A stretch of DNA of 64,000 nucleotides, from the NCBI GenBank assembly GCA_037893225.1, contig JAZGUH010000401.1, positions 1,302,001 to 1,366,000 on the forward strand, written 5' to 3'. Below, piece after piece: positions 30,200 through 40,796 of this stretch. Position numbers and translations under genes: made by a program. Source of the stretch: Hippasteria phrygiana (lineage: Eukaryota > Echinodermata > Asteroidea > Valvatida > Goniasteridae). The number at the start of each line of letters is the position of its first letter. Within the stretch, counting starts at the first letter, position 1. A model generated the notes under the pieces. It was not told the DNA's origin. It saw nothing but the letters and a program-made list of their open reading frames with translations, and searched no databases.

Positions 30200-32627
30200 A
30201 AGAGACGCCTTGGATATGGTAAGCCCTGGACTCTTATGATGTTGATGAAGCGTGGTGCAAATGGCACTCCATATTTATGAGTATTATTAACTTTCATGCG
30301 CCAATCAAAACTAAACGTATTCGGGGTGCCTCTTTACCTTGGCTCGATTGCGAAATTCTTAAACTTATGAGACAGCGGGATCGTGAACACAAAATCGCAA
30401 AACGCTCAGGCTCACAGATCGATTGGGACTCTTACAAAACGCTGCGGAACAATGTAACTAATAAAATCCGCACTAAGAAGAGCGAATACTATACATCAGC
30501 CATAGAAGAAAATAAAAGCAATTCATCTATGCTATGGAAAAAGCTAAAGGAGGTACTTCCTAAAAAACAGAAAATTGCTCCAAATTCTATCACTTCCCCA
30601 AATGGAGAAAATATTGACGATCCCACTGACATTGCTGATACATTAAATGAACACTTTTCTACAATAGGAACACGTACAGCTAGAAATTGCCCATCGGGCG
30701 AACTTGAAAACAATGATACCTACGCCTCTATTGTTGATTCTCTGGATGAACTTGAAGAATGCACTGTACCTAATATTACAGAAGAGTTCGTTCAAAAGCA
30801 AATATCATCCATGTCGGTTGGGAAAGCAACAGGTCTGGATGGCATCAGTGTTAAAATGATTAAAATTGCTTCCCCTTATATTACTAAATCTTTAACTTAT
30901 ATTTTTAACCTCTCCATAACATGCGAGCAATACCCTAAAGTTTGGAAACACGCCTTGGTAACACCAATTCACAAGGGAGGAGATAAATGTAGTACAGGTT
31001 ATTATCGGCCTATTTCTATACTGCCAATTATCTCTAAGATTCTAGAAAGATGGGTGCACTCGGCAGTATATAGCTACCTCGATGATAACAATTTGATACC
31101 TAGTTGCCAATCGGGATTTAGACCCTTGCACTCAACTGAAAGCACTCTACACGATTTAACAAACAAGTGTTTTGAGGCTATGGAGCAAGGTGAAGTTACA
31201 GGTAGCGTGTTCATAGATCTCAGTAAAGCTTTTGATTGTGTGGATCATGTAATCCTACTAGGCAAATTGAAGAAGCTGAATTTGTCATCTTCTGGAATTA
31301 ATTGGTTTAAGTCGTACCTAGACGGTCGTAGTCAGTCTGTAAATATTAAGGGCACAATATCGAAGGTCTTGCCCATAGACATAGGCGTTCCACAAGGGTC
31401 GATCTTAGGGCCACTTTTATTCATTGTTTATAGTCGTGATTTTCCATCCTGTATACCCCAAAATTGCAACTTATTTATGTATGCAGATGACTCCACGTTA
31501 ACTTGTAGCTCCTCTAGTATTAACGAAATAGAAAGGAATTTGAATGTAGCTCTTGCTAGTATTCACAACTGGTGCCAAAGAAACAAACTAGCATTAAATG
31601 CCAACAAAACCAAATGTATGCTTATTGGTTCAAGGCAGAAAATATCCAACGTCGACCTGAACGTGTGCATTGCTGATAAGGTTATCGAAAAAGTGAAATC
31701 TTGTAAATGCTTGGGTGTAGTTGTTAGAAACATTAAGTTGGGGTACACATGTTGAATACGTAAGGAAGACTGTTTCGTCTAAATTGGGTGTGTTAAACAG
31801 AATTCGGGATTACGTTCCCCAAAGCAGCCTGCACACACTCTTTGTAAGTTTAGTTATGCCATCTTTAGAGTATTGCTGTACGGTGTGGGGAGGAAGGTAC
31901 ATATCTCACGACAATACCCTCAACAAATGTCTCAAAAGAGCCGCACGGATAATCCTTAAATGTACCTCCCTCACCCCCTCAGCTGATATGTTTGCCAGAC
32001 TAAATTTGATTCCTTTTAAGGAAAGAGTTCAGTCTAAAAAGGCTATCTTTGTTTTCAAAAGCCTTAACAAAATGACTCCTTTGTACATGACAAATCTGTT
32101 CACACCACTTACAGTGATTCGTGAAACACGACAATCGACCCAAATGGCACTGAAAGTTCCTTTCGCCAAAAAGGAATGCTACGTGACAAGTTTCGCTGTG
32201 AGTGGTGCCAGTATATGGAATAATCTGCCTGAACAAATGAGAACCATTAACTCCTTAAGTACATTTAAATCGGAGCTACGTGAAGCCATCTATCAGTGAT
32301 ATTTCTGTCATTTACGCTGATCTGCGGAGTTTTAAACTTGGTTGCCAAAATACTTTGGAGCCGGATGGGAATTTCCCCTTGTTTTTCACCCTAAAATGTT
32401 TTTTTTTCGCGGGTTTTTCGCCCATCCCGTAAATCAGCAATAGGCTTCTGGAGAGTTGAAAAGTTAACCGAAAATATATTTATTTGTGTGAACATTACTG
32501 TATTTGTTTAAATATTTTGTATGAATGTGTAAATATTCAGTTTTAACTAATAATTATGCAGGGCCCCAATGGAAACCAGTTTTAAACTGTTTGGGCACAC
32601 CCTGGGTAAAGAAATGTAATAAATAAA
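30200..32627 (+). mobile_element. L2/CR1-type non-LTR retrotransposon, 5'-truncated
   Basis: Open coding text starts near 30228 (DSYDVDEAWCKWHSIFM), so the endonuclease is missing. RT and C-terminal domains follow, with a 3' UTR ending GGGCCCCAATGGAAACCAG and AAATGTAATAAATAAA at 32627. The 5' truncation and A-rich 3' tail are typical of target-primed insertion. It lies inside the hAT-like element 29899-32764 and is therefore younger than it. Confidence 0.85.
30277..32299 (+). pseudogene. Reverse transcriptase ORF2 of L2/CR1-type element
   Basis: Residues 1-130 are the linker. The RT then shows GKATGLDGISVKMIKIASPY, ALVTPIHKGGDKCSTGYYRP, QSGFRPLHSTESTLHDL, VFIDLSKAFDCVDH (motif A), GVPQGSILGPLLFIVYS and FMYADDSTL with the intact YADD site. 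A single-base deletion at about 31730 shifts the frame; the C-terminal part resumes as ETLSWGTHVEYVRK, then SLEYCCTVWGG and IWNNLPEQMRTINSLSTFKS, stopping at 32297-32299. It is the best-preserved RT of the window: one frameshift, no other stop in about 670 codons. It is cytoplasmic/nuclear and copies its own RNA into DNA at a nicked target. Confidence 0.9.
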
Positions 32628-32837
32628 GCGCTTGACCATCTCTTCTGTGTCTAGCTGTGCTGCTTTTCTATTTTTTTCTAAACACATCACGATTATACTG
32701 GGCAGCCCAAGGGGGGGGGGGGGGGGGGGGGGTAACCCCCCCCCCCCCCGTAGATCCGCCACTGAGCTACAATGAACATAGACAAAGAACAACAGGTTTG
32801 AATGAGAGGTTCTTAATTTTTTTGTTTACATGTTTAC

Positions 32838-33729
32838 CTCGAAAAAGACTACGATCAGTAGAATGGATCTGCTTAAATGCATCGTTTTGTTGTAAGGAAG
32901 ACCTTGCCCTCTTCTGTGACTCCAGATCCTTCAGTGCTGCGTCCTCGGCTGCCTGCACTCGTTTTCTTTGATCTGCTGTCAGGTCGTCGGGACCTTTCTC
33001 CATATGCTGGATGGTACTTCAGCCGGCTTTGCTGTTGTCAGCGATCTTGATTTTCTGTTTTCGGTCCTTTATGAGGTCCTCAGCCTGCTGGATGGCTTCA
33101 ATGGCCTTCACCATGTCCCCTGTCTTAAGTATGGCAACTTTGATCTCATCTAAATAGATCTCAAGCTGTCCGCAAAACTCGAATTGTGCTGCGTTTCCTG
33201 ACCTGTTCAGGTCTTTGGCTGCGAGTTTGTTCCCAAGTTCTTTCAGCCCAACCTCCTCCGATTTTTGACTTGAAATGCGGTGAAACTTGTCGTCGAAAAA
33301 TTCCTTGAATTTATCGAAGAGAGCTTCAGTATTAAACGAAGTGGACTGATCTTCTCGAGACATTGTGATGGCATACAAAGGAGCACTCAGCGCAAGGTGT
33401 TGGACCTGAACTGTCATTTGTCGCTCACAAGACACTATTTTATAGTAGTACGCATCATTGGGTTCAGTGAATGGGTAAAGGACACATGACCACCACCCGC
33501 GGGAGGACACTCCCGAATCCCATGACCACGACGCGGGAAGGATTGACCCATGATCTGATCATCCAACCGAATCAAACTAAATGTTCATGCTACCTCGCTG
33601 CGCTCATACGCATGAAAAGCAGTTTATTTCTAATGAACGAAAAGATCACAGAATGAGAAGAAAACACGGATATTTTGAATCTCAGAAGTTTTATTAAAAG
33701 CATGGGAAAGGGACCGTCAATTGCGGCTA
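32838..33729 (-). pseudogene. Leader plus gag exon 1 of YR retrotransposon 2 (copy B)
   Basis: Frame from 33510 (MSREDQ at 33363) through SQKSEEVGLKELGNKLAAK, FEFCGQLEIYLDEIKVAIL and IKIADNSKAG, then a two-base loss near 33010 shifts it to QAAEDAALKDLESQKRARSS. The exon would end at CGAG|GTAAAC (32838). The AEDAALKDLE-like acidic/basic tail resembles gag proteins of DIRS/Ngaro elements. The leader shares the text of copies A and C. Confidence 0.75.
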
Positions 33730-33794
33730 CAATGAACATAGACAAAGAACAACAGGTTTGAATGAGAGGTTTTTAATTTTGTTTACATGTTTAC

Positions 33795-34560
33795 CTCGAA
33801 AAAGACTACGATCAGTAGAATGGATCTGCTTAAATGCATCGTTTTGTTGTAAGGAAGACCTTGCCCTCTTCTGTGACTCCAGATCCTTCAGTGCTGCGTC
33901 CTCGGCTGCCTGGACTCGTTTTCTTTGATCTGCTGTCAGGTCGTCGGGACCTTGCTTCTCCATAATATGCTGGATGGTACTCCAGCCGGCTTTGCTGTTG
34001 TCAGCGATCTTGATTTTCTGTTTTCGGTCCTTTATGAGGTCCTCAGCCTGCTGGATGGCTTCAATGGCCTTCTCCGTGTCCCCTGTCGTAAGTATGGCAA
34101 CTTTGATCTTATCTAAATAGATCTCAAGCTGTCCGCAAAACTCGAATTGTGCTGCGTTTCCTGACCTGTTCAGGCCTTTGGCTGCGAGTTTGTTCCCAAG
34201 TTCTTTCAGCCCAACCTCCTCCGATTTTTGACTTGAAATGCGGTGAAACTTGTCGTCGAAAAATTCCTTGAATTTATCGAAGAGAGCTTCAGTATTAAAC
34301 GAAGTGGACTGATCTTCTCGAGACATTGTGATGGCATACAAAGGAGCACTCAGCGCAAGGTGTTGGACCTGAACTGTCATTTGTCGCTCACAAGACACTT
34401 AATGTTATAGTAGTACGCATCATTGGGTTCAGTGAATGGGTAAAGGACACATGACCATCACCCGCGGGAGGACACTCCCGAATCCCATGACCACGACGCG
34501 GGAAGGATTGACCCATGATCTGATCATTCAACCGAATCAAACTAAATTTTCCATATGCGC
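33795..34560 (-). CDS. Leader plus intact gag exon 1 of YR retrotransposon 2 (copy C)
   Basis: An uninterrupted frame from 34398 (or Met at 34326, MSREDQ) to the splice donor CGAG|GTAAACATG at 33795, about 200 residues. It contains FNTEALFDKFKEFFDDKFHR, FEFCGQLEIYLDKIKVAI, EAIQQAEDLIKDRKQKIKI (helical, coiled-coil prone), AGWSTIQHIM and LKDLESQKRARSSLQQ. This resembles the gag N-terminal region of DIRS/Ngaro elements; the zinc knuckle would be added by splicing to 28860. Copies B and A follow downstream in the same orientation, so a transcript from here would meet two more copies of the same exon before the knuckle exon. Confidence 0.7.
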
Positions 34561-35521
34561 GTTTTTAGTCCGTTTTGCGTCCGTTGAGTAAACGTTGCAT
34601 TTGCGATGCGTTTTGCGCGCGTCATTAACCTTTCCATAGATACGTAAAGTATGCGCAGGGAATTTCGTTAGCAACGTCGGAAAATGAAAACTGGCTACCC
34701 GGCAAAATCAAATGCGTCTATTGATTGTAGCTGCAGCTTAAAGAAAAGGAATTAATTCCAATCAAAAACGAAATCACCGGGTGTAAGTCCATGAAATCCT
34801 TCAAAGCAGGAAAGAAAATGGGGCCTATGAGCTTCAACTTCACGAAGAAAACGACAATATTTCCGTGTATAAGAGAGCAGTTTCGGCAACTTCTAGCTCT
34901 TTTGGCTTGAGCCGGAAATTACTAAACATTGCATCTCGAGAGAACCGTAGTCCATGCTGGACGTCCATTCCGTTGTAGAGCAATGTAATAGAGATATTAT
35001 AGGAGTCCAACCTGGGCTAGAGAGAACCCATATCTGCGCTTGAACGACTGGCATTATGCCTTCGGTAAGTATTAATACATCTCCTTATGCACTCCCCGCG
35101 CAATTGTCAAATTTCACTTACAAAAATAAATATTTTTTCAATTCTTTTCCCCTAGCAATATAGAAGTCTTTCAGTTTTGACAACACTCTAAAAACTGTGT
35201 TTAGCAATTAAACACAATCTTGCTATCAGTAAACATGTTTAGAAGCTACATGTCCAGTTCCTAAACATCAATCTTCAGTGGCTAAACACAATCCGTCAAT
35301 AGCGTGAATATGTTATTGCGCATGCGCCATGCGTTGCGTATTCGCCAAAATCGCTCCATATGCGATTTGGACGGACGACCGGAACGGACACGCAACGTGT
35401 ACGTACATATGGAAAGCGACGTGTGCTACATTACGAGATCGATTTTTCGTGCCCGTAAAAAAAACGCATTAGCGCAACGTATGCGCAACGTATACGCAAC
35501 GGAAAAAGAACGCGCACATGG
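34551..35521. mobile_element. TIR element with CCATATGCGCG ends
   Basis: CCATATGCGCGTTTTTAGTC at the left mirrors AACGCGCACATGG at the right, with further CGTTGCG/CGCAACG motifs inward on both sides. About 970 bp; no coding frame recognised inside. It directly abuts the leader of gag copy C. Confidence 0.6.
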
Positions 35522-35534
35522 AAGGCCGGCTTTA

Positions 35535-35880
35535 GACTTTTGCCCGAGCTTCCCATTCGAATTATGCACGTAGGTCCGATTCCAGCCCCCTCGGAGGATT
35601 TTTATAGAGAAAATGGCGCCCTCTATCGCCCCGCCAGACCCCCCCCCCCCCCCCCCCCCACCTTGTATCCGCGTATCCCCCTCCGCCAGGTACATGTAGG
35701 TGGATTGGACTTAAACTTTTTCCTGAGCTTCCCATTCGAATTGCGCACGTAGGTCCGATCCCAGCCTCCTCCGGGAATTTTTTATAGAGAAAACGGCGCC
35801 CTCAAATTTCTCCCACCCTGTATCCGCGTATCCGCGTATCCACCTCCTGGGACATCCGCGTATCCGCATATCCACGATTT
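35535..35880. repeat. Doubled GTATCCGCG repeat unit
   Basis: Two head-to-tail units each contain GAGCTTCCCATTCGAATT, GCACGTAGGTCCGAT, GGCGCCCTC and GTATCCGCGTATCC, about 180 bp apart. Related to 23945-24180. Confidence 0.75.
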
Positions 35881-36071
35881 TTAGGGGGGTACTTTCGGGT
35901 GGCGGGGTATTCTGCAATTACTCCGTGTACCTTTTGATATACCTGACGTCCTGAACATGTAAGTTCCACTGATCATGGAGGTTCGATCCTGAGGCGAGGC
36001 ATGTATGCATCACGACGTATGAAGCTAAACCACCATGGTTGCGCTGAAAATGCGCATGTGCAAAGCCACAT

Positions 36072-37034
36072 TCAATCAGGTCGAGGCCATACGGCAGCTC
36101 GAGCCTTTATTTTTCTATTTAAAAAGTCGAGCATGAGGTCATCGATGGGGACATGCTTCAAGACTTCTGGAACAACTCCATCCTCCCCACAGCACTTTCC
36201 ACCATTCAGCACCCCCTTTGCCTTGACATACTCATCACGATTGAAGGGACCGTCCTCGATGTCCAAGTCCTCAAACACTTGTTCCACCTCCGCCTGTGAA
36301 TCCAATACCACCGGTTCGTCACCAAGAAGGTTTTTGAAGTAGTTGTACCATGCCTCTACCCGTTGCTCAACGGTATCTCCCTTGATCTGAGAGGGCTTGG
36401 AAGACCTTCTGCCAGTAATCTCATTGATCAGCTTCCAGCTCATCGCATGCTTTTGGTTAACATGAGCTTCTTCCACTTCACTGATTTTCGGGGTAAATAC
36501 CTCCTCCTCAATGAGATCATAGGTTTCAAATAGAACCTTCCTCTTGCTTGAGTACTTCTCACGGTTGGTGAAGTTGGGGTCTGCTACCAGAGAACTGTAG
36601 GCCACTTCCATCTCCTCCCTGGCTCTGATGACACGAGGATCCAATGAGGCTTTCGCCCTCCTCTTCACCTTGGGGACCTTGTCCATGCAAACCTCCGCGG
36701 CCTCCATGTTCGCTCTCACAAACTTGTCATAGCGGCTGGTTGCAGATTCCCCATCCTCCGTCAGAACCTGGATCTGGAACCGATTGCGAACTTCTACGGC
36801 GTACCTCTCCCGTAGATCGCTGTTTCCCTTAAGCTTCCCCCACTTGTACTTCACCCTTCCCGTGACTGATTTGCGCGGTGCTCGGAGGCTGAGACGCACC
36901 TTCGTCACTACCACTCTATGGTCTGATCCCACCGTAGAGAATGTACTGTGGGCGCAAGAGTTGACGATGCTGTTACGCCATTTCCTCCTGGTCAGGATGA
37001 AGTCGATCTGGGCCTTCGTCCCTGATGGTGACAA
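36072..37034 (-). pseudogene. Endonuclease C-terminus and RT N-terminal part (RTE-like)
   Basis: The frame begins SPSGTKAQIDFILTRRKWRN and FSTVGSDHRVVVTKVRLSL, the end of the endonuclease with its conserved ID and SDH motifs (the histidine is catalytic). A long linker follows (NQKHAMSWKLINEITGR, VEAWYNYFKNLLGD), then VLNGGKCCGEDGVVPEVLKH, the first RT motif. It ends abruptly at LDFLNRK, without the remaining RT motifs. 320 residues without an internal stop. Confidence 0.85.
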
Positions 37035-37098
37035 CCACGTCCACAGCCTTCCCTTCCGCTTTTCAAACAGCGTGTTGTTGGCGAGAAGAGAGTAATCT

Positions 37099-37848
37099 TC
37101 AATAAAGTTTCAGCAAACGCACCCCGTTGTCATTCGTGACTTGATGAAAGGTGAAAGGAGAATCCCCCTGTCCCAGTCGGGCATTGCAGTCCCCAAGGAT
37201 GGCGAGGAAGTGATGCTGGGGAACAGCCTCTACTGCTTGTCTTAGCTCATCATAGAACTTCCTCTTCTCCTCGTCAGGTGCTAGGAGAGTTGGCGCGTAG
37301 GCCACTACGGTGGTGAGGATTGGATTGCTTTTGAAGGAGGCAGTGATTACCCTATCAGAAGTCCGGGTAACACTGACAAGCGTCCTCTGTGCCTCCCTGT
37401 TCAGCATGAGCCCGACCCCACCAGTTGCCGCCTGAGATTCGTTTCTCCAAGCTGATGCCGTGACAAGGTAATATCCCTCAATCATGTTGGTAACCACGAT
37501 TTCCCTCATGCAATCAGCGTGCACCCTCCTGTGCTCCTGGATCCCACACACGGCCACTCTATGTCTCCTCATTCTTTCCACTAACTCCTTGGCTCTCTTG
37601 TCCTTCCTGAATGTTTGCACATTCATGGTGGCAAGAGACAAACTCCTCGTACATCTTAGTAGCGCGTCGGTTTTCCGGCACCCGTCAGCCGCCCCCCTTC
37701 CCAAGGAAACCTTGGGGTTTGAGGGAGCGCCATCATCATGCTCGCAAGGCGAGCGTGGGCGAGTCCCCTCCGCTGAGCTCCTGCGGACTTCGGCCGCTGG
37801 CAGAATACGATTCATCATTGGATTTAAGATCATGATTAGGCTTTTCAT
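37099..37848 (-). pseudogene. Apurinic-like endonuclease N-terminal part (RTE-like)
   Basis: LATMNVQTFRKDKRAKELVE, VAVCGIQEHRRVH (metal-binding glutamate in the QEHR motif), GGVGLMLNREAQ, TTVVAYAPTLLAPDEEKRKF and FLAILGDCNARLG (GDxNA motif) mark an APE-type nuclease that nicks the target for priming. A one-base shift at about 37105 separates it from the frame at 37034; without it the text would run on as YSLLANNTLFEKRKGRLWTW. The first ~60 residues are leader-like. Confidence 0.88.
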
Positions 37849-38984
37849 TTGCGAAAGTAGTACTCAGGTGGTCGCAACTCCACTCCCAAGACATGTGGTT
37901 TGAACTTTGAAGTCAGAGTTTTCATTCTCCTAGGAGGGCAACCTTCCCAGGTTAACGAGCCCCTCCTGCCCGGGTTTGGAATCAGAGTACCATATCCTAG
38001 GTGAATTGCCTCCCATGGCTGTCGAACTCCACCTGCCCGGAGCAATCTGGTTTTGAGGCGCCAGAAACTCGCCTTTCACACCTCTGCCATCGGTTAAAAA
38101 CAGCCAAGCAGTAGGAGTTTGACTAGGAGAGGCTATTTGAGACGCAGACCATATGGGACATTTCAAGGATGGGAAGTGGCTCAATACTCCCCACAATCCC
38201 GGTCATATCCTAATCGATCCTTTGAGCCACATTAGCCTTTTTTAAAGTCGTCATAATGTGTCAGAATTTCGTGGTTGTTTTGTTTTCATGTTTCGATGTA
38301 TGTCTCGGGCGCGCAGGGAATGGATCTGGATCTGGATCTGGATCTGGATCGTTATACTCCGACAAAGCGGTAGCCTTGATCAAGGCTGTCAAGCTTGTTC
38401 TTCATAGAGTACCCGAAGTCTGACGTCAGTTGGCATGACAACTGGTTCCAAACAAATGTAAATTTTGACTGTTCCTTTGTTAACACTCAAAACAGCCAGT
38501 CATGCAAACACATAACAAAAGTATTCTGGTTCCAAACATTGCATCGACGTCATCACTTCGGTGCTCTATTAACAAGCGAGCGCCCAGTGCTAGTGCTGGC
38601 CGAGCCTGCACGTACATGTACGTACGTCCCCACACACATCTGTAAACAGCCTAGTGCGTAGAATACAGTATTCATGCATGACACTGTACATGTACGTACG
38701 TGCCCACCATACGTTCACGCATAGTTGAGGCGAAAGATAGCCTTGACCCAACCGTGCCGAATTTCTTATGTATTTCTATATATTTTCGGCCAGAACTGGC
38801 CGAGCCAATCAAACCCCGCAAACTTTGACTCTGATATGCCTATTCATGTAGCATATAGCTGTTTGCATGATACACGTATAGGATGCATACTGAAGTGGAA
38901 AATGGCGGTTTCACCGTCGCGGGCTCGATCTTGCTCCTTCGAGGCCCTGCATGCATGTACCTAAATGGTAGTCTCAATTCTGCG

Positions 38985-39425
38985 GCCGATAAGCTACAGA
39001 TTGAAGATTTTCGTCCTGATGATCGAGCAACGGACTGCTCTTCAGTATTTCCTTATAGGACACGACGTCTTTGTCAATTTGCCGATCGGGTTCGGGAAAT
39101 CAGCGATTTTTCAAGCAGCGCCGTACTATACTGTGAATTCCTTCGGCAAATAGCCGACCATGCCGACGAGAGCACATGCATAGCCCTTGTAATTGCACCC
39201 CTCATCACCGCCTTAATAAAAGACCAGTTGGATTCCCTAAATCTCAAAGGGATAAAGGCAGCCGCTTATAAGGACACATCCACAACCACCAGGCAAGCAA
39301 CTTGAATCAAGAAAGGCGAATTTTCCATCGTTTTCGCCAGCCCAGAAGCCATCTTACTTAGGCTAGCTATGGACGGGCTATATAGGCAGCGACCCCTACA
39401 GAAGAAACCTTTGTGGAATCTTGGT
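38985..39425 (+). pseudogene. RecQ-like DNA helicase fragment
   Basis: Three frames in sequence give KLQIEDFRPDD (the motif 0 region, FRxxQ-like), EQRTALQYFLIGHDVFVNLP joined to IGFGKSAIFQ (Walker A, motif I), then ALVIAPLITALIKDQLDSLN (motif Ia, PLxxLxKDQ) and GEFSIVFASPEAIL before motif II. This is the N-terminal ATPase lobe of a RecQ helicase; motif II (DEAH) onwards is missing. Two frameshifts, two stops. It is wholly contained in the TIR element 38371-40046. RecQ unwinds DNA in replication and repair; here it is a broken remnant, either captured from a host gene or left from a transposon-encoded helicase. Confidence 0.78.
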
Positions 39426-39529
39426 TTTGTAAACTTTTGTTGTTGTTTCTTTATCGGCCTCAATGATGACACAAATATAATTAACATGTACAGACACAAC
39501 AAATAATATTATTATCCATATTAATTAAA

Positions 39530-39641
39530 GCGCCATCGGACAACTTGTATTAATGTGACACTAACTACAAGTGGCCTGCTGCGTCGACGCAGCAGGCCAC
39601 TTGTAGATCGTGTCACATTAATACAAGTTGTCCGATGGCGC
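39530..39641. repeat. 112-bp near-perfect palindrome
   Basis: The two 56-bp halves match at all but two positions, around the centre GCGTCGACGC (39581-39590). The half begins GCGCCATCGGACAACTTGTA. It could form a cruciform or a hairpin RNA. It lies just after the RecQ fragment inside the TIR element. Confidence 0.92.
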
Positions 39642-40514
39642 TCATTTGACAGCTTGTATTAATCTATAAACAACAAACTTGCAACAGGCGCACGTGTACA
39701 AAGTTTATTCACCTTTAAAGCATTATGCAGTAGTAATAAATATTCATTTTTCTGTCAGCCATTATCCAACGAGAGAAACTGTTTACCATAGCGCGTACTC
39801 ATTATCATAGTGAGCATACACCGTCCGGTTGAATTGGGTCAAGGCTGTCTTTCGCCTCAACTATGCGTGTACGTATGGTGGGGACTGGGCACGTACGTAC
39901 ATGTACAGACACATTACTATACTGTATTCTACGTGCTGTTTACGAATGTGTGTGGGGACGTACGTACATGTACGTGCAGGCTAGGCCAGCACGAGGCGCT
40001 CGCTCGTTAATGGGGAACAAGCTTGACAGCCTTGATCAAGGCTAACACACAACGGATACCCGCATCACATCAGAGTTTGTGACCTATGACCTTTGATGAC
40101 TGGGAATTGTGGGATAGAAATTAAATATACAAACCCATGTACGTGGGCGCGCCATGATTCTTGTTGTGCATAGCGTACTCAAAAGTTGTCAATTTCAAAC
40201 AGTGATAATAAGTAGGGCCTATTAGCATGGTAATTAACAAGTGCCCTGATATCAAAAGGAATATTAACTCTTACGATCCATGGTGTTTATATAGAAACTT
40301 CATTCATTTTGGCAGGGAAAAAAAATATAAAAACAAATAGAACTTTCAACTTGCGCTTTTCACGCGTCGGTGCCGCAACGTTAATTGAAATCACATGTAA
40401 AACTCTAAATCTCTTTGACAGATTGTAACTTTCTTTTGAATGTAACTAATAAAAGGAACGCCAAAAAACGCCTAAGCTTTGTACACATGAAGTCCAAACT
40501 ATTATAATATAAAC

Positions 40515-40628
40515 CCCAACCCCAACCCCAACCCCAACCCCAACCCTAACCCTAACCCATAACCCTAACCCCAACAACAACCCTAACCCCAACCCTACCC
40601 CTACCCCTAACTCCAACCCTAACCCAAT
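40515..40628. repeat. Interstitial telomere-like repeat
   Basis: A run of AACCCC, AACCCT and TAACCC units, degenerate in register, consistent with the animal telomere repeat TTAGGG read on the opposite strand. Confidence 0.8.
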
Positions 40629-40796
40629 TCATGGTTCCAACAGCACGTACCCATAAAGAATACTGGCTGTTACCGGGGAACCAGGGCACATATCATTGAA
40701 CGTGCATATGTTGTGGACTGTGGTTTGGCTTATATGTCTGTTTGCCTATTAATATCTCCTGAGGCACAATTGCAGAAGATCCTGATCCTACATCAG

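Larger units (their letters stand above)
29899..32764. mobile_element. hAT-like element hosting an L2/CR1-type retrotransposon
   Basis: The left end CAGGGGCGGATCTAGG and right end GTAGATCCGCCACTG are inverted, next to long G and C tracts. Outside, GCGGCTAC on the left and AGCTACAATG on the right match the uninterrupted GCGGCTACAATGAAC at 33722, so the insertion lies between leader A and gag copy B. A duplicated CTAC is visible; a full 8-bp duplication is not clean. Confidence 0.65.
25234..34560 (-). mobile_element. DIRS/Ngaro-like YR retrotransposon 2
   Basis: Minus-strand order: leader plus gag exon 1 (three copies, 34398-33795, 33510-32838, 29603-29415), zinc-knuckle exon (28860-28678), RT (28265-27724), RNase H (27242-26701), linker (26685-26326), tyrosine recombinase (26040-25234). 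Insertions: a P-like end (27277-27385), a MITE (27421-27680), a TAA-flanked MITE (29037-29378) and a hAT-like element with an L2-type element inside (29899-32764). A third relative lies at 59376-61300. Confidence 0.82.
36072..38250 (-). mobile_element. Non-LTR retrotransposon (RTE-like), truncated in the RT
   Basis: Minus-strand order: 5' leader (38250-37850), apurinic-type endonuclease (37848-36950) and the RT N-terminal part, which stops in unrelated DNA near 36110. The 3' half with the RT active site is absent, which is unusual because non-LTR copies normally lose the 5' end. A later deletion or rearrangement is likely. Confidence 0.75.
38371..40046. mobile_element. TIR element (Mutator-like candidate) carrying a RecQ fragment
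   Basis: The left end TAGCCTTGATCAAGGCTGTC and right end GACAGCCTTGATCAAGGCTA are inverted, and the match continues for about 200 bp (CGTACATGTACGTACG, TAGTTGAGGCGAAAGA). ACAAAGCGG on the left and ACACAACGG on the right could be a 9-bp duplication with two changes. They split CCGACAAAACGGATACCC, a retrotransposon 3' end known intact at 7447 and 11150. The TIR start resembles that of the 43575 and 50139 elements (TAGTCTTGGTTCAAG). Confidence 0.65.

Noticed and set aside
35304..35573. 89-residue plus ORF
   Set aside because: It crosses the TIR of a MITE into the neighbouring repeat; no domain.
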